Assembly: GCA_900095095.1 (NCBI GenBank)
Contig: FMBT01000291.1
Span: forward strand, 868,001 to 932,000
Origin: Fragilariopsis cylindrus CCMP1102
Taxonomy: Eukaryota > Bacillariophyta > Bacillariophyceae > Bacillariales > Bacillariaceae
Direction: 5' to 3'
DNA: 64,000 bases
A model generated the notes under the pieces. The model ran no database searches. It was given only the letters and a program-made list of their open reading frames with translations, and was not told the DNA's origin. Positions 1 through 12,600 of this stretch are shown here, one piece after another. The translations under genes were made by a program, and so were the position numbers. Within the stretch, counting starts at the first letter, position 1. Each line of letters begins with the position of its first letter.

Positions 1-226
1 ACTATTTTTTTAAACTTACAACTGCCATTATAATTTACTTATGGAAAGCATTTTTTATTAAAGTAAGGTATGCAGGGGCCGCTAACGCCCTCCAGCTGTT
101 AAGGCCTAATAATTTAGAATTTAATAATCTAAATTCACAACATTAACTTCACATCTTCATAGATTGGATCGCTCTGTTACAGCGATTGATAATTACCAAT
201 CAAGGTATCTAAAACTTTCCGGTACG

Positions 227-2700
227 ATGAAAAGAGTATTCTTATCCAGAAACAAGAAGAATTCTGCTACTGACGGTGGTGGCAAAAGCAAAAGCAAACA
301 CAACAACAATAAATCGTTATCGTTGTCGTCATTGTTATCGTCATCATCATCTTCGTCGTCGGCGTCAAAATCGCCGTTGGAACACAATAACAAACATGCC
401 GACCCAATCGGGAGTAAAAGTAAAATAAATATATCATTAACTGCAACAAACCTCAAAACAAATGTGCAAGTGTGTGCTCGAATTCGACCCCTCAACACTC
501 AATCCTCAAATTCAAAGGAATGTAATTCCTTCCTCGCTTCCACTACGTCACCAAGACGGCACCTTTCGTTTATTCCAGGCGGGAAATATTCCAGTCAAAG
601 GAAAAAAGTCACTCAATCTAAGAGCAGATCACAAAGCAATAGCTCATTTGTATGTTGGGATATTAAAGATTGCACGACCGCGTCTCAATGCGATAAGATT
701 GAAAAGATTCAAGGTCGTACACACTCATACACACTTGATAAGGTCTTTGGAACCGATTCTAGTACTGATCAAATTTATCAGGACTCTGTGGCTTCACTGG
801 TCAAAGCTGCAATGGAGGGATACCATTCTACTGTAATTGCTTATGGCCAAACATCTACTGGTAAAACACACACAATGACAGGAACGAAGGGCGATCCAGG
901 CTTGATACCGTTATGCATCAAGGATTGTTTCAGATATGTTCAAGAAAATAAATCAGCAGAACCTAGAGAATATTTATTTCGATTAAGTTATTTAGAAGTC
1001 TACAAGGAGCACATTCGGGACTTGCTATGCTCTAAAATTCTGCACCAGAACCGGTTCGGTTGTTTGACGGACCTAACGGTCTGGTGATTCGTGGTCTCCA
1101 TGAAGAAGTTGTTTCATCTCCCGAGAAAGTCTTTCAACTCCTCAAACATGGAGAGAGAAAAAGACAAGTCGGGGCGACTCACATGAACGAACATTCGAGT
1201 AGATCGCATGTTATGGTTCGGCTGACAATTGAATCTTCATTAGCCACAGATAAAAATGGTGAGACTCGTAGTTCTACTCTCTCGCTAGTAGATTTGGCAG
1301 GAAGTGAATCGGTCCGACTCAATGGAACAGAACGACGAGAAGAAGGGCGATATATTAACAAGTCTCTCATGGCTCTTGGACAGGTCGTCCTTGGACTTTC
1401 AGATGCATGCAGCAACAGCAACGAGAACAAGAAGATTAATCAACAACATATTCCGTATAGAGATTCAAAATTGACTCGCTTGTTACAACCATCCTTATCA
1501 GGCAATGCCCAAATGTTGTTGATGTGCTGCATCAGTCCCCTAGCGTCTTATATGGAAGAATCTCACAATACATTTAAATTCGCTACCCGCGCTAAGAGGA
1601 TTGAACAAAAGGCAACTATTCAAACAGCTAATGATAACGAAGAAACGTTGTTGCAGACCTATCGAGATGAGATTCAAGATTTGAAACAACAATTGGCTGA
1701 AGCATCTCAGCAAAAACGAGTGTTGTTGGACGAACAGCAACGATCCAACCAAATTATGAATCAAAAGCAACAACAAGTGACACAGTCTCCTACAACTGGG
1801 GTGATCGCCACTACCATGACGACACCAAGCATTAACAATAATAACGATATGGAATCGACTACAGGAGAGATAGAAGAATTAGTCGAAGCCATCCAAACGA
1901 TGGAACGATTGATCCTCAAGAGTCGTCCTCCCCAGCAGCAACTGATTTCCAACTCTAAAGTAAGTGTGCCAACTGATACATCTCCTCCTACAGCACTTCC
2001 CGACCTTCATTTGCAATTTAATGATCCAGAAGATGACGAAGACGATGATTTGCTGGTGGATGACGGTTTCGATGATACATTGAGTAACACAGTAGAATAT
2101 ACCATCGCGAATACTGCAACATCTCCTATACGCGCTCTTTCCGATGTACATAAAATGTCTGTAGCGGGCAGTCCAACCTATAGTACTATAAGCAACGAAG
2201 ATGAAGACCAACTACATTCGGAGCTCACCCGTATTCGGGGTCTTTTAGGATCCGTGCTACAAAAGAGAGGTGTTGCTTCAACATCTAAGAAATACATACC
2301 GATATTCACGGCGTTTGGAAAAGAAGAAGTACGTAAAAGTCTAGACTTTTCCAGCCCTTCTCGTCAGGTACCAGATCCTTCGTTGTCAAAAGAACTCGAA
2401 ACGTACATGTATATTGACGGAACTATCGATGAGGCTAGTAAAGAAGCGGAAGAAAAAAAGGCTGAAGTGGAATCTCTTCGAATGCAACTCGAACGACAGG
2501 AAAGGACTACCAGTCTAAGAAAAGCTGATTCTTCCTTTCTACAATCTCAGCTTAAAGAAAAAGACAAGCTTATGGAAGATGTTTCTAGTCTACTTGAGGC
2601 AGTGGAAAAGCGACAAGGAGAATTGGAAAGGGAAAATTGTGCACTTAAACGAGAACTAGAAATTTTAAGGCATACTAGTAGGGGGACGGACTTGACTTGA
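227..2700 (+). CDS. kinesin motor protein (N-terminal motor, kinesin-7/CENP-E-like), one frame slip
   Basis: Microtubule motor ATPase. Read from the ATG at 227, with Ser/Asn/Lys-rich residues 1-85 and then a motor domain of about 375 residues. The motor opens with NVQVCARIRPLN, has the P-loop GQTSTGKT (about residue 206), switch I NEHSSRSH (about 324) and switch II DLAGSE (about 355), and ends after IPYRDSKLTRLLQPSL. Acidic spacers and two coiled-coil stretches (about 475-515 and 740-820) follow. No intron is needed. The frame breaks once near 1034-1037: the left frame stops at 1087, while the right frame reads on as NSAPEPVRLFDGPNG straight into the conserved VIRGLHEEVVSSP. One extra A in the AAAA run restores 824 codons exactly. 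The motor without a slip would lack its switch regions, so a consensus error is more likely than a real break. Subfamily assignment is by general resemblance only. Confidence 0.88.
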
Positions 2701-3356
2701 AAGAATACGAAAACCTTGAAAATAGGTAGTAAAGAATGAGCTAGTAAGAATAATACTTATAAACGTTTGATACTTGCATAGTTTTATTATATTATGTTTG
2801 ACATTTATTTAGTTTGTTCTACTAATTATTGATACATCCACGTCATCCTAGTAGTACAATAGACGACATCTGACGTCAAAAATGTGAATTCGCCTTCGTG
2901 GTTCCCTTGTCACGACACGATTGATCGATTAAACGCGACTTACTCACACTTTTCACACGATTGGACTTTTCACACGATAGCTTTTTATTCTTTTTTTTTT
3001 ACGTCTGTTATCGCTCGTAAAAATTTCTTTAAGTGTTTTCTTAAAAACGACGTGGCGAGTGAAAAGCGAAACACGCCAACTCTTTTTCAAATCTAGTTCA
3101 CGCCTGGTTCACGCTTCAAAAGGAACTTACGGTACCAAGTATGCATGTCATATTAGTATTTTAATACTATTGTGCACTAAATAACACGTAACGCACTTCC
3201 TGTGTCTTACTCACCTAATTGTTTTATTTACTATGTGCGTTTAAATTTTTCGGCTCTTGCTTGGCCACTGTTTCCTCGAACATAAACAATCGCAAACCAA
3301 ACAACAATACAAGTTATTGACAACCAATAACAAACAAACTAGTTATCTACATTAAC
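2701..3356. other. intergenic
   Basis: AT-rich spacer between the kinesin stop and the next ATG. The only open stretch (2884-3096, + strand) has no recognisable motif and looks like chance. I see no RNA gene or repeat here. Confidence 0.6.
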
Positions 3357-4530
3357 ATGACCCGAATAAAAACGGATGGACTGAAGGAACGGAAACGAAG
3401 TCCGCTACGTGACATCGCACCAGGCGTAGTCTCATCAACTGTTGCTAACAAAAATGACGATATCAAAATAATGGCGAACATCTCGGCAGCAGTAGATCGC
3501 TTTTCTCGGATGAACAGCTTCGAAAGATCAACCTACTCCTGTGCCAGCATCGTGTTCTATCTCCGAGGATGACGACAACGATAGTAACGACGCAGTATCA
3601 CTGTCATTTTCAGGAAGTGATGAAACTACAGTATATTCCGATGATAGTGATACAACCACTATTAGTGGTGGTAGCAATAGACGACGACGTGACAAACAAG
3701 AACAATCCAAGACTAATGCTAAAACCGTTACTAAGGAATGTGAAGTAGGAAAATACATGGCTGGTCGAGAAATGACGCCATTTCAAGAACGGATGAATGC
3801 TGTGACTGTTTTGCCAGGAGCATTTTATTGTATTATGATCTTACTTTCAGGTGGATGGCTTAGTAAATCAATTATTGAAGGAAATGAATACGATCATACA
3901 ATGAATGATAATTTGAATAACGCATTATTTGATGATTCGCAATGTATTTCATGGTCATGGTTTCCAAATCTACATGCTTTACCACCGTTACCACCAGTTG
4001 CGGCAGCAATGGGCATTGTTTTACATGCACCATTTTCTTTCATCTATCATTGGAGGTACGCACATCGACTTCCTCCTGGTCTTGCACGAACGACTCACTG
4101 GAGTCGTAGGATGGATCAGGCAATGATCCATTTTTGTTCTGCATGTATGTCATACGCAACCACTGGAAGGTTAGACTTCTTCCTTGTTAACTTTCTATAT
4201 AATGCTGATTGCTTTTATCGGCAATTCTTAACACGAGTCCAACCACGACGGAATCAAATGCGAATCGGAATTTCTGTTTTGGCGTACATGATACCGATTT
4301 TAAGAAGAGGTGAATTCTTATTAGGTTCCAAACTTGGTGTTTTATTTGGAATTTCTGGATGGTTTTTTAGCACATATCCTATTGGAGGTTGGTCCCATTC
4401 TGTATTTCATATCTTGTTGGCCTTTGCTCCACCCATCCTTATCTCGGCAGCATTAGAATTACCAGCGAGTCAAAGTCAACTCAGAGTAGCTGTTCATTGT
4501 GCTAGTCTAGCCAAGGGTTTGGTCTCGTAA
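3357..4530 (+). CDS. seven-helix CREST/PAQR-like membrane hydrolase, one frame slip
   Basis: Polytopic membrane protein of about 390 residues. It has an acidic/Ser-rich N-terminus (about 1-130) and then seven hydrophobic segments. Three motifs match the CREST superfamily (PAQR receptors, alkaline ceramidases, Per1, haemolysin III), whose members place a metal site in the membrane. These are S-x3-H as SFIYH (about residue 227), a single Asp at the start of the next helix as RRMDQAMIHF (about 252), and H-x3-H as HSVFH in the last helix (about 348). The ATG at 3357 opens one frame to 3572. The body is in the next frame, entering near 3530-3540, and removal of one base gives exactly 391 codons including stop. 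The catalytic-type His/Asp/Ser set is seen; metal binding and a hydrolase role (ceramide- or phospholipid-directed) are inference. An alternative start is the Met of MAGREMTPFQERM downstream. Confidence 0.68.
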
Positions 4531-5000
4531 TAATAAAGTGTGGATTATTACTACAATTGTACTGTAGCACATAATTATTATTATTTACTACGGAATACTA
4601 TTTACTGTGGTGACGTCTCTCCTGCCATACACATTATATGACACCATCGTAATGTTATAATAGGATAGATATAATAGGATATTCTCATCCAACCAAAATG
4701 ATATCATAATATACTAGTTAATATTCATCAACATATCTTTTCAGTAATCTACTTTTTTCGTATATCATTACGCAATCAGAACGATTTCTTTATTTTCTGG
4801 TAAGTTGTAGACTACCAATGGTATGTATTACCGAACATACAAGTACAACGCCTTACGTCTCCATTCTTTAATTACTAATTCTTATTAACGTTAAACGTTT
4901 ATTATTATTTATCGAAGAAAACGCCTTTACCATCATTTGTTCTATGTATTATTATTATCGAAAGAAGTTAACCGTATAATTTTTCTTTATTTTTTAATAC
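4531..5000. other. intergenic (convergent 3' ends)
   Basis: AT-rich spacer between two convergent genes. No open frame or repeat stands out; presumably 3' UTRs and polyadenylation sequence of both neighbours. Confidence 0.6.
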
Positions 5001-5901
5001 TCAATCTTCTCCTTCTTCATTTTCGTCCCAATTAGTGGTCCCTAAAGTCCCACCCTCATTGGGTGGCAATAGAGACATAGCAGGATTATCTAGGGCATGT
5101 CGGTCCTGAAAACCATCATCATCATCGTCGTCGTCATCATCGCTGTCGTCATCACTATCATTATCATCATCTTCTTCTTCTTTGTCGTCGTCTACAGTAT
5201 TCTTGATCATAAAGTCTGAAAACGTCACCTTAAATCCAGCTGACTCCGGCGCTGCACACATCATACCAACTCTTATCCTTGGTTTATCAGAGAAGTAACC
5301 TTGACGGATATGAATCCAATTTTCATTATCTAAAGAATAGTAACAATCAATTACTTCCCCTTTTCTCTTCGCCCAGACATGAAATTTATCAATTTTAGTT
5401 ATAGGTAATCGATGTGTTGACCAGTCTGACTTACCCCGAGTAAAGCAACAACTAACGTATAACTGATCACGATAATGACAAATTCCTAATTTGACCCAGT
5501 TTTCTGCATCAATCCGAAGCATCAATCCCGCTTGATCGTACAAATATTTGAATTTTCCCTTTATTGTTAATCTTGTCTCAAAATCATTATCAGCAAACAT
5601 CCAATAAAATGGTGCATCGTCTTTTGTGAAGCCATGAAGTGTTCCTCTCCAAAAATCAGTTTCCTCCGGAACAGTCACTTTGATATCATCGCCTTTTTGC
5701 TGAAATAAAAACAGAGAAAGAAAAAAGATTTGTGTATATACAAATATAACATTAGCACATAATACATAAGTTCTTACGTCGTGTCAAGTACAGGTAAAAC
5801 ATAAAGGTAAATAAAACGAAAAAAAAGCGTCAATAGTTCGTACGTACTTTCCATTTGTCCGGTTTGTTCATCCATCGCATATTCTTTTTGAGAACTTCCA
5901 T
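5001..5901 (-). CDS. DUF1349 family protein (concanavalin-like beta-sandwich), acidic tail
   Basis: Two exons: 5848-5901 (18 codons) and 5001-5699, separated by a 148-nt GTACGT...CAG intron; 250 residues. Domain DUF1349 (regulation-of-enolase-1-like, concanavalin fold) covers about residues 8-185: MRWMNKP, TDFWRGT, DQAGLMLRID, ENWVKLGI, then HVWAKR, YYSLDNENWIHIRQGYF, and the end block GMMCAAPESAGFKVTFSDF. The last 65 residues are Asp/Glu-rich. The start was chosen because exon 1 supplies the N-terminal M-x-W-x-N-x-P block of the family. No frame errors. It lies head-to-head with a paralogue at 6379-7643. The molecular role of DUF1349 proteins is not established; a carbohydrate-binding role is only suggested by the fold. 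Confidence 0.85.
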
Positions 5902-6378
5902 CTTTTCCGCATTCACAATGATCAATAGTAATAATAGTGTATGCTGCTATTTATGTAAGTCGTCGAGAAAAATGGATCCTTTTGTCCTTGATATATTTCT
6001 ATTATGATGATTCCGCCGTACAGTACATTGTGATGGTGTACATGAGCGATGTCAGATGACAGAAGAATGTTCACAGATACAAAAAATAATGTTTTGTGAT
6101 ACGAAGGTCATTTGTCAATTTGTGACTAAAATTATCGAATTAATTATAGGCAACTTCTCGAACTACTAACTTAGTATTATTTATTTAATGACTCACGCCT
6201 CCTGACATTAAAGTGTGTACTTTGAAGTACAGTATGTTTGTCCAAATCTGAAATCTGGTAGAATCTTATTGTTTCTTGCGTTTATGATTTTTCTTCTCTC
6301 TTTATTTTCTGTATCAACACCTCATATAACACTTACAAAGTGTATCATACAAAGTTCAGCTTTTCAATCACTGTAAAG
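5902..6378. promoter_or_regulatory. shared divergent intergenic region of the DUF1349 pair
   Basis: The 477 bp between the two start codons must hold both 5' regions. It is AT-rich; I can point to no defined promoter motif. Confidence 0.45.
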
Positions 6379-7643
6379 ATGCCTCGTAAAAACGAAGACT
6401 CCGATGAATCATCATCATCATCCGATGAAGATGAACAAAATGAATTGGTAGAAGACGAAGAAGACGACGATGATGAGACGATGATGACGACGACGACGAC
6501 GACGAGCCTGAACAGGATAGAGAACCCAGACAAGGCATGCACTGGCATCATGAACCCGAGGAGGTAAGACTTGATGGATGATGCGAACAGTATTTCTTCA
6601 TTCGATGAAATAATACCTGATGCATCTGCTGTACCAACAAACTAATCTAATTCCGTGATTTTTTTATCTTTTTCGAAAAATGAAAATAAAATTAATAACA
6701 GTGGGCTCAACATCGGACAACCGTACAGATGAGAGTTCCTCCCGGAACAGACTGTTGGCGGATGACAGGAACTAATGAATGCGTCAATAATGCACCTTTT
6801 TATTTTCTCGAGGTTGAAGGTGATTTTGAAGTACGGTGTAAAGTAAAGGCTAACTATGAAAGTCCTGACGATCAAGCTGGTGTTATGATCCGTGAAGATG
6901 AAGAAAATTGGATTAAATGTGGGATACAAATGGTTGGCGATATTCCACACATGTGTGCTACCGTTACCCATGATTATTCTGATATGTCTTTGCATCCTCT
7001 CCCTGTAAGTGTGCAAGTTTTTGTCATTCTCTTTTGTGTGTGTCATCATCTCGTCTATACGTTTTATTTCTTAAAAAATCTCGACACGACCGATTTTGAT
7101 GCCCCATCTGCACTGCAGTTGTTCCGTCCCATCAACATATATATATATATATATATATCGAGCCCTGTAAAAGGAAGAAGAAAAGAAAAGAACCAACGAA
7201 CAAAGCAATAGATGTTTCTCACGTTCCTTCTTCTATCTTCCATTCTTTCGTTTCATCCATTAATTTCGCAACACTATCATTGTACTGTTAACGCCTTCTG
7301 AAAAATGACTATTCCGTCTGTCTATAATTTATATTTTACGGTCGTCTATGACAAACCAAAATAATATAATACATTCTGTCGATACATACATATACATATA
7401 CATACATATATAAATAAATATCTAATTCAGCATCTACCGGAATATATGTGGGTACATGCTAAAAAGATAGGGGACGGTTTGGAAGTTTATATTTCTGAAG
7501 ATAGCTTTGATTGGATGCAAATTCGACAGGGAGATATAACCGATGATGCTATTCTACAAATCGGTTTGTACGCAGCCTCCCCTGAATCGGATGATGGTTT
7601 CGAAGTTTCATTTGAAGACTTTATGGTCAAAGGCGAAGATTAG
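6379..7643 (+). CDS. DUF1349 family protein, paralogue with acidic N-terminus
   Basis: Three exons: 6379 (or 6537)-6563, 6702-7004 and 7431-7643, all joined in phase 0. Domain blocks mirror the neighbour: MHWHHEPEE, TDCWRMTG, DQAGVMIRED, ENWIKCGI, then HAKKIGDG, DSFDWMQIRQGDIT and AASPESDDGFEVSFEDF. If translation starts at 6379 the product has about 50 Ser/Glu/Asp-rich residues first, but the frame then slips by one base near 6471-6480 inside a GAT/GAC tract. Starting at the Met at 6537 avoids the slip and gives 180 residues; the corrected long form is 233. The acidic tract is N-terminal here and C-terminal in the paralogue, so the low-complexity parts are not shared. Intron 2 (426 nt) holds an AT microsatellite. 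Confidence 0.78.
7137..7158. repeat. (AT)n microsatellite in intron
   Basis: Eleven AT units inside intron 2 of the second DUF1349 gene. Confidence 0.9.
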
Positions 7644-8918
7644 TAGAAAACACCTAAAAAATAATCTTTTTCCTTTCCTTCCAATGGTTGTTTCTTACTT
7701 TTATTTATCTATTAAGTTAGTTGAAAGGATTTTGCTACTATCACAAGATGATGCGTTACTTGTTCATTTGAGATATGATTGTTACCATCCTCATTTAAAA
7801 TCTGTGAAGTGGCGAGTGGCAGGTGGTATATCTTTCATTACAAAGTGTACTCATTATATTGTAGCAAATGCACTGCATGTTTGACTTATTTGTCTTTGAA
7901 TATCACCACTATCATATTTCAATGGTGGTGTAAAATTGCTTAATTTATCAACAAAAAAATGCGCTTCTTGTTGATGATCTCATAGTGTTCACAGTGATAA
8001 TTGTGTATGAATATTGCGTATCCTACTGTGCATCATTTGCCAAATAATGACCAGCCATTATTCGATTCATCGATCTCCTACACTTTTTGAATGTATGCTT
8101 TGTGAGTTGGGGTTGATTGCAATTATTGATGTAATAAATTTACTACATATATCTCATAATGTTATACTATGTCATTTTTTGTTAGTTTAATAATATAAAG
8201 ATATTTTTGGGTGGTCGTTTGTTGAATTTCTCTATTATTACTACTTGGACTCTTAAACTATTTGACACTATTCATTTCCAACAAGATAATTCCATCTTCT
8301 GCTGACTGCCACATATTTTGAGTAAGATAGACAGGTAGTGGGATTTTTCCTGTGGTTGATTCATTTTGTAATGTGTTCTATCTTACATACTTGCTTTCCA
8401 CTGTATTTGTATTAATCCTACCGGTAAATCATCTTATATGTTACTCTGTACGGCTTCGAGCTCTTTTTTAAATATTTATTTGGTCTTTGGTCTTGGTCGC
8501 GAAAAAGCGCGAGAAGACGAGTAACTAGTGAATGACTGACTAAGGACTGACCATACGAGTAGATATACGCATTGCGTTCGTTTCGTCGAGAAGCATCATA
8601 ATGAAAATATAAAAAAAGAAATTATAAACGCATCATCGCCCCCCCAAGACAGTGAAAAATAAGCAAGTCACCCTCTGTCTCCATCTTGCTCCCTCACGAT
8701 TCTTTTCTCCACATTATCGACGAACGGATTCATAGTCTTAACCCGTGGATTGGTTCGCATGTCTTAAAACTCCGACAACACAATACAACACAACAGCGCA
8801 ACGAAACACAGTATAGCTAGTATCATTGTTCGTCGTCATCGTCGTCATAATCGTTATCGTTATCGTCATTCATCGCATCACGTGGATCATTCATCCATAT
8901 AGACGATATTTTATCATT
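7644..8918. other. intergenic, 1.3 kb
   Basis: 3' flank of the DUF1349 gene and 5' flank of the helicase gene. A C-rich patch at 8640-8646 and AT-rich sequence; no gene, RNA or repeat that I can support. Confidence 0.55.
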
Positions 8919-9632
8919 ATGACTTACTATGACGAGAACGAGAACAAGAACCTTGACTGCTATTTCGACGATGATTCCTCAGTGGAAGAGGAACTTTTAC
9001 GTGTAACAGAAAAGCTCGAGGCAATGCGACAGCACGAAAACGAGGAAGCGAAGAAGAAGGAAAACAAGACGAAGAAAGAAGAAGAAGACAAAGAAGAAGC
9101 TGTTGTAACAACTCGTCGTTGTCCAGAGTCGAAAACAACCGACTCGTTACTGATCGTTCCTGATACCATCGAAATCCACGGGGGAGCAACAGGAAGCAAT
9201 CATCATTCAGCCACTATCAATAGTAATAACGCCGAACGTGACGGTGGTAGTGATAGTGCTTCAAATGAAAACGTTTATCGAAATCGAAATAATATAGCGA
9301 GTTTCCGGTATAATGATAACAATGACACGACGACGAGATCTGGTACTGTTTCACGAAATCGAAAAGATGATTATAAAGAAGACGATACGGATAACGATAA
9401 TGATTGTAATCATCAACAAACTCGGAAGGATAAGGATCAGAAAAATAAGATTCAAAAGAAACAATCGAAGCAAATCGCTAATACTTCTGATGGTACTTAT
9501 CCTGCCTCAATTAACAAGAACAAGAACAGGATCGAAAATGAGAATAATGATACCATGATAGAACATTCAACATTGAGAAAGAGTAATTTATTCGCCGACG
9601 ATGTCGTTTTGGTGAATCGCACAGCTGATGAT

Positions 9633-9685
<53 letters not shown>

Positions 9686-12600
9686 GGTCATCGTCAATCT
9701 AGCAAAATGAATACCACAAGTGCTACTAGCTCCTCGAGTGACAGTAGTAGTGGTAGTAGTAGTAGCAGTAGTAGTGAGAGTGACACCGATCTCAGCGATG
9801 ATTCTTCCTCTTCTTCTTCGACTACATCCTCTTCTAGCAGAGATTGTACCCTAACTGCAGCAGCGACCGGTATACATGGTGGTGTTCGTAGCTCGGAACG
9901 TTTACTGAAGCCATCAGCAATCCCATCCAGTACTGCTGCTGCTATTGCTGCTACTACTGCTACTACTACTGCTGCTATCACGACCGAGAGCTCCGGCGTA
10001 ATTCATAACGACAACAATGTTTCTAAAATTGGTGGTGGTGTTAATGGTGGTGGTAGTGAAAAGCGCAGTGGAAATAATATTGGAATAGTCCCGTCCGAAA
10101 CGTCACGACGAAGAGTTACACCGCCTCTGCGGAATCCATACCTACGAAAAACTGACGTTACCGTACCAGAAACAACGAGGTAAACCTCACTTCGATCGAT
10201 CAGCGTATTGGTACGGCGAAAAAGATCACCAAAGAGAACACAGAGTTTGCTGATAGTAATGTCAATAGTAATCAGTCTGAAGAAACCAGCCTGGAGATGT
10301 CTAATGGCGGAAGGAAAGCAACAACAACATCAATGATAGAACAGCAAGGACGAATACGAGTGGCTGAACACGAAGAAAGAATCTCTGTCGATCGACGTGG
10401 GCAAGAACAAGGATCGGAATCAGAGATATCTCCTTCACTTTACGCTCCACCCGTTTGCCAGGAAAGTAGACCAGCCCCTGTCGTGAACCGATTTAATTGT
10501 CGCAATCGTCCGTCCCATTCTCGCCAAACGATTTCCGTGCAATCATCAAATAATATATTTCCATCATCTATTGTAAACTCACTATGGACCAAAAAGTTTG
10601 ATCGATTCAATCATTTCCAATCAGAGATGTTCAATTCGTTATCCCATTCTGACGAGAATGTTGTGGTTTCAGCCCCGACCGGTGCAGGAAAAAGTACTCT
10701 CTTTGACATGGCAGTGGCGAGGTTCGTCACTATGGACTTGAAAGCCCAAGGTCGGCAACATACATCGGCTTCGACTTCGTCGCAGTCGTCGTTCGTCTCA
10801 AAGGCACGGAAGATAATCTACGTAGCTCCCAGTAAGGCTCTATGCGAAGAACGATACGAAGACTGGTCGAGGCGGCTTCGTGGTGCGAATTTAGGTTTAG
10901 AGGTCGCATTAATTACAGGAAAGGGTGAAAACGATTTGGGATCTAGCTCCTTTCCTGATCTCATCGCGTCTCATCTCATTATAACTACGCCCGAAAAATT
11001 AGACTCGATGACCCGAAGATGGAATGAAAATTTCTTTCTCTTCGCTTCAGTTAAGCTTCTACTTCTAGATGAAGTTCATCTTCTCGGTGATGAAAGTCGT
11101 GGATGGTGTCTAGAGTCTGTCGTGACTCGGATGAAAACTATACATCGTGCTGCCCGAGCCTTGGATGCGACGCCCGACGAAATCAGCACCTCGAGCTATC
11201 CTGAAACGAATCCTGAGGCTGTCCAATCCTCCTTTCGAATAGTAGCAGTATCGGCGACCCTTCCAAACATTTCGGAGGTTGCTGATTTTTTGCAAGCCGA
11301 CGAAGCGTTCGCCTTCGACGATAGTTATCGGCCTGTGCCACTCACGAAACATGTGAACTGCCTCGGAAGAGTAGGAAACAACGAATGGAAGTTCTGGAGC
11401 AACTTATTCGCTTCCACGCCCGAGATCATTCAAAGATTCTCCCACGGGAAACAATCGCTCATCTTTTGTCATTCCAAAAAGGAAACGCAAAAAATAACTG
11501 AACTGCTTATAGAAAAAAACTTAGGAAACAAAGGCGCTCGGAAACTCAAAGTATCACCTTGGAGTGTATCAGAACCAGTTGTGACATCAGTGCAGTACAT
11601 GATTAGCCATGGTATTGGGTATCACAATGCAGGCATGAGTATGAATGATCGAAAATGCATTGAAGATGCCTTCATTGATGGAAGGATCAAATGCCTTGCT
11701 GCTACATCTACACTTGCTGTAGGAGTGAATCTTCCTGGTACGTTATCGTAGATGTAGAATTTCTTCATTTCTATTACAGTGATCCTTTTTGTCCTCATCA
11801 CAAAATTTAACGTCTAACATTTTCCATCCTATCCACAGCTCATCTAGTGATTGTTGTAGGAACGAAGGCATATCGTAGTAACGAAAAAGGCAAGGGCTAT
11901 CAAGACATTGAGGCTAGCTCATTAATGCAAATGATAGGACGTGCAGGCCGTCCAGGATTGGACTCCACTGGAGTTGCGGTAGTGTTGACGGATAATAATT
12001 CGAAAAAAAGGATTGAGAACATTTTGGAGTCAGGATTTGGACCGGCAAAGTCGAGTTTGTGTGCACGATTACCAGAGGTGATGAACACAGAAATATCACA
12101 GCAAGTAGTTACCAGTACTGTAGGAGCACTCCGATGGCTTCAGACGACATTTTTATTTTCCTGCATGAAACAGAATGAAATGGATCCAGTTGCTTCTGCA
12201 CAAAAACTAAGCGACGATGCAGTGCAATATCTCAAAGATATTGGTATAGTGAAAGGAGAAGATCAGAACTCGATTCGTCCTCTTGCCGGTTCTCACATCA
12301 TGAATAGACATTCAGTACCTTTTGAGACAATGAAAGCCATAACTGCATTCCCATTTGACGTGTCCCAGTGCCAGGTACTTAGGTCTATTTCAAAGCTGGA
12401 AACCCTCCACAGCTTTGTTAGAAGAAACGAAAGGGTGGAATTAAAAGAATTCCACAAAACAGAATTAATGAAGTATAAATTGCCTGGGCCGTTATCTAAG
12501 TTTACTGTCAAAGACCCGAGTGAGAAAGCGTTCATTCTTCTTCAAAGCTCCATTTCAATACACAAGTTTAGGAACGAAATGCTTAACTCCGAGCACGATA

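Noticed and set aside
193-449. Antisense open frames rich in Asp/Leu/Ser
   Set aside because: Complement of the Ser/Asn-rich kinesin N-terminus; same for many other antisense frames opposite simple repeats (for example 9497-9697 and 54865-55224).
1020-1065. Programmed minus-one frameshift site in the kinesin
   Set aside because: The bases around the slip do not form an X-XXY-YYZ heptamer, and no pseudoknot-like structure is evident; the AAAA run is a simpler cause.
2884-3096. 70-codon open frame between kinesin and the CREST gene
   Set aside because: No motif, poor composition and no neighbour supports it.
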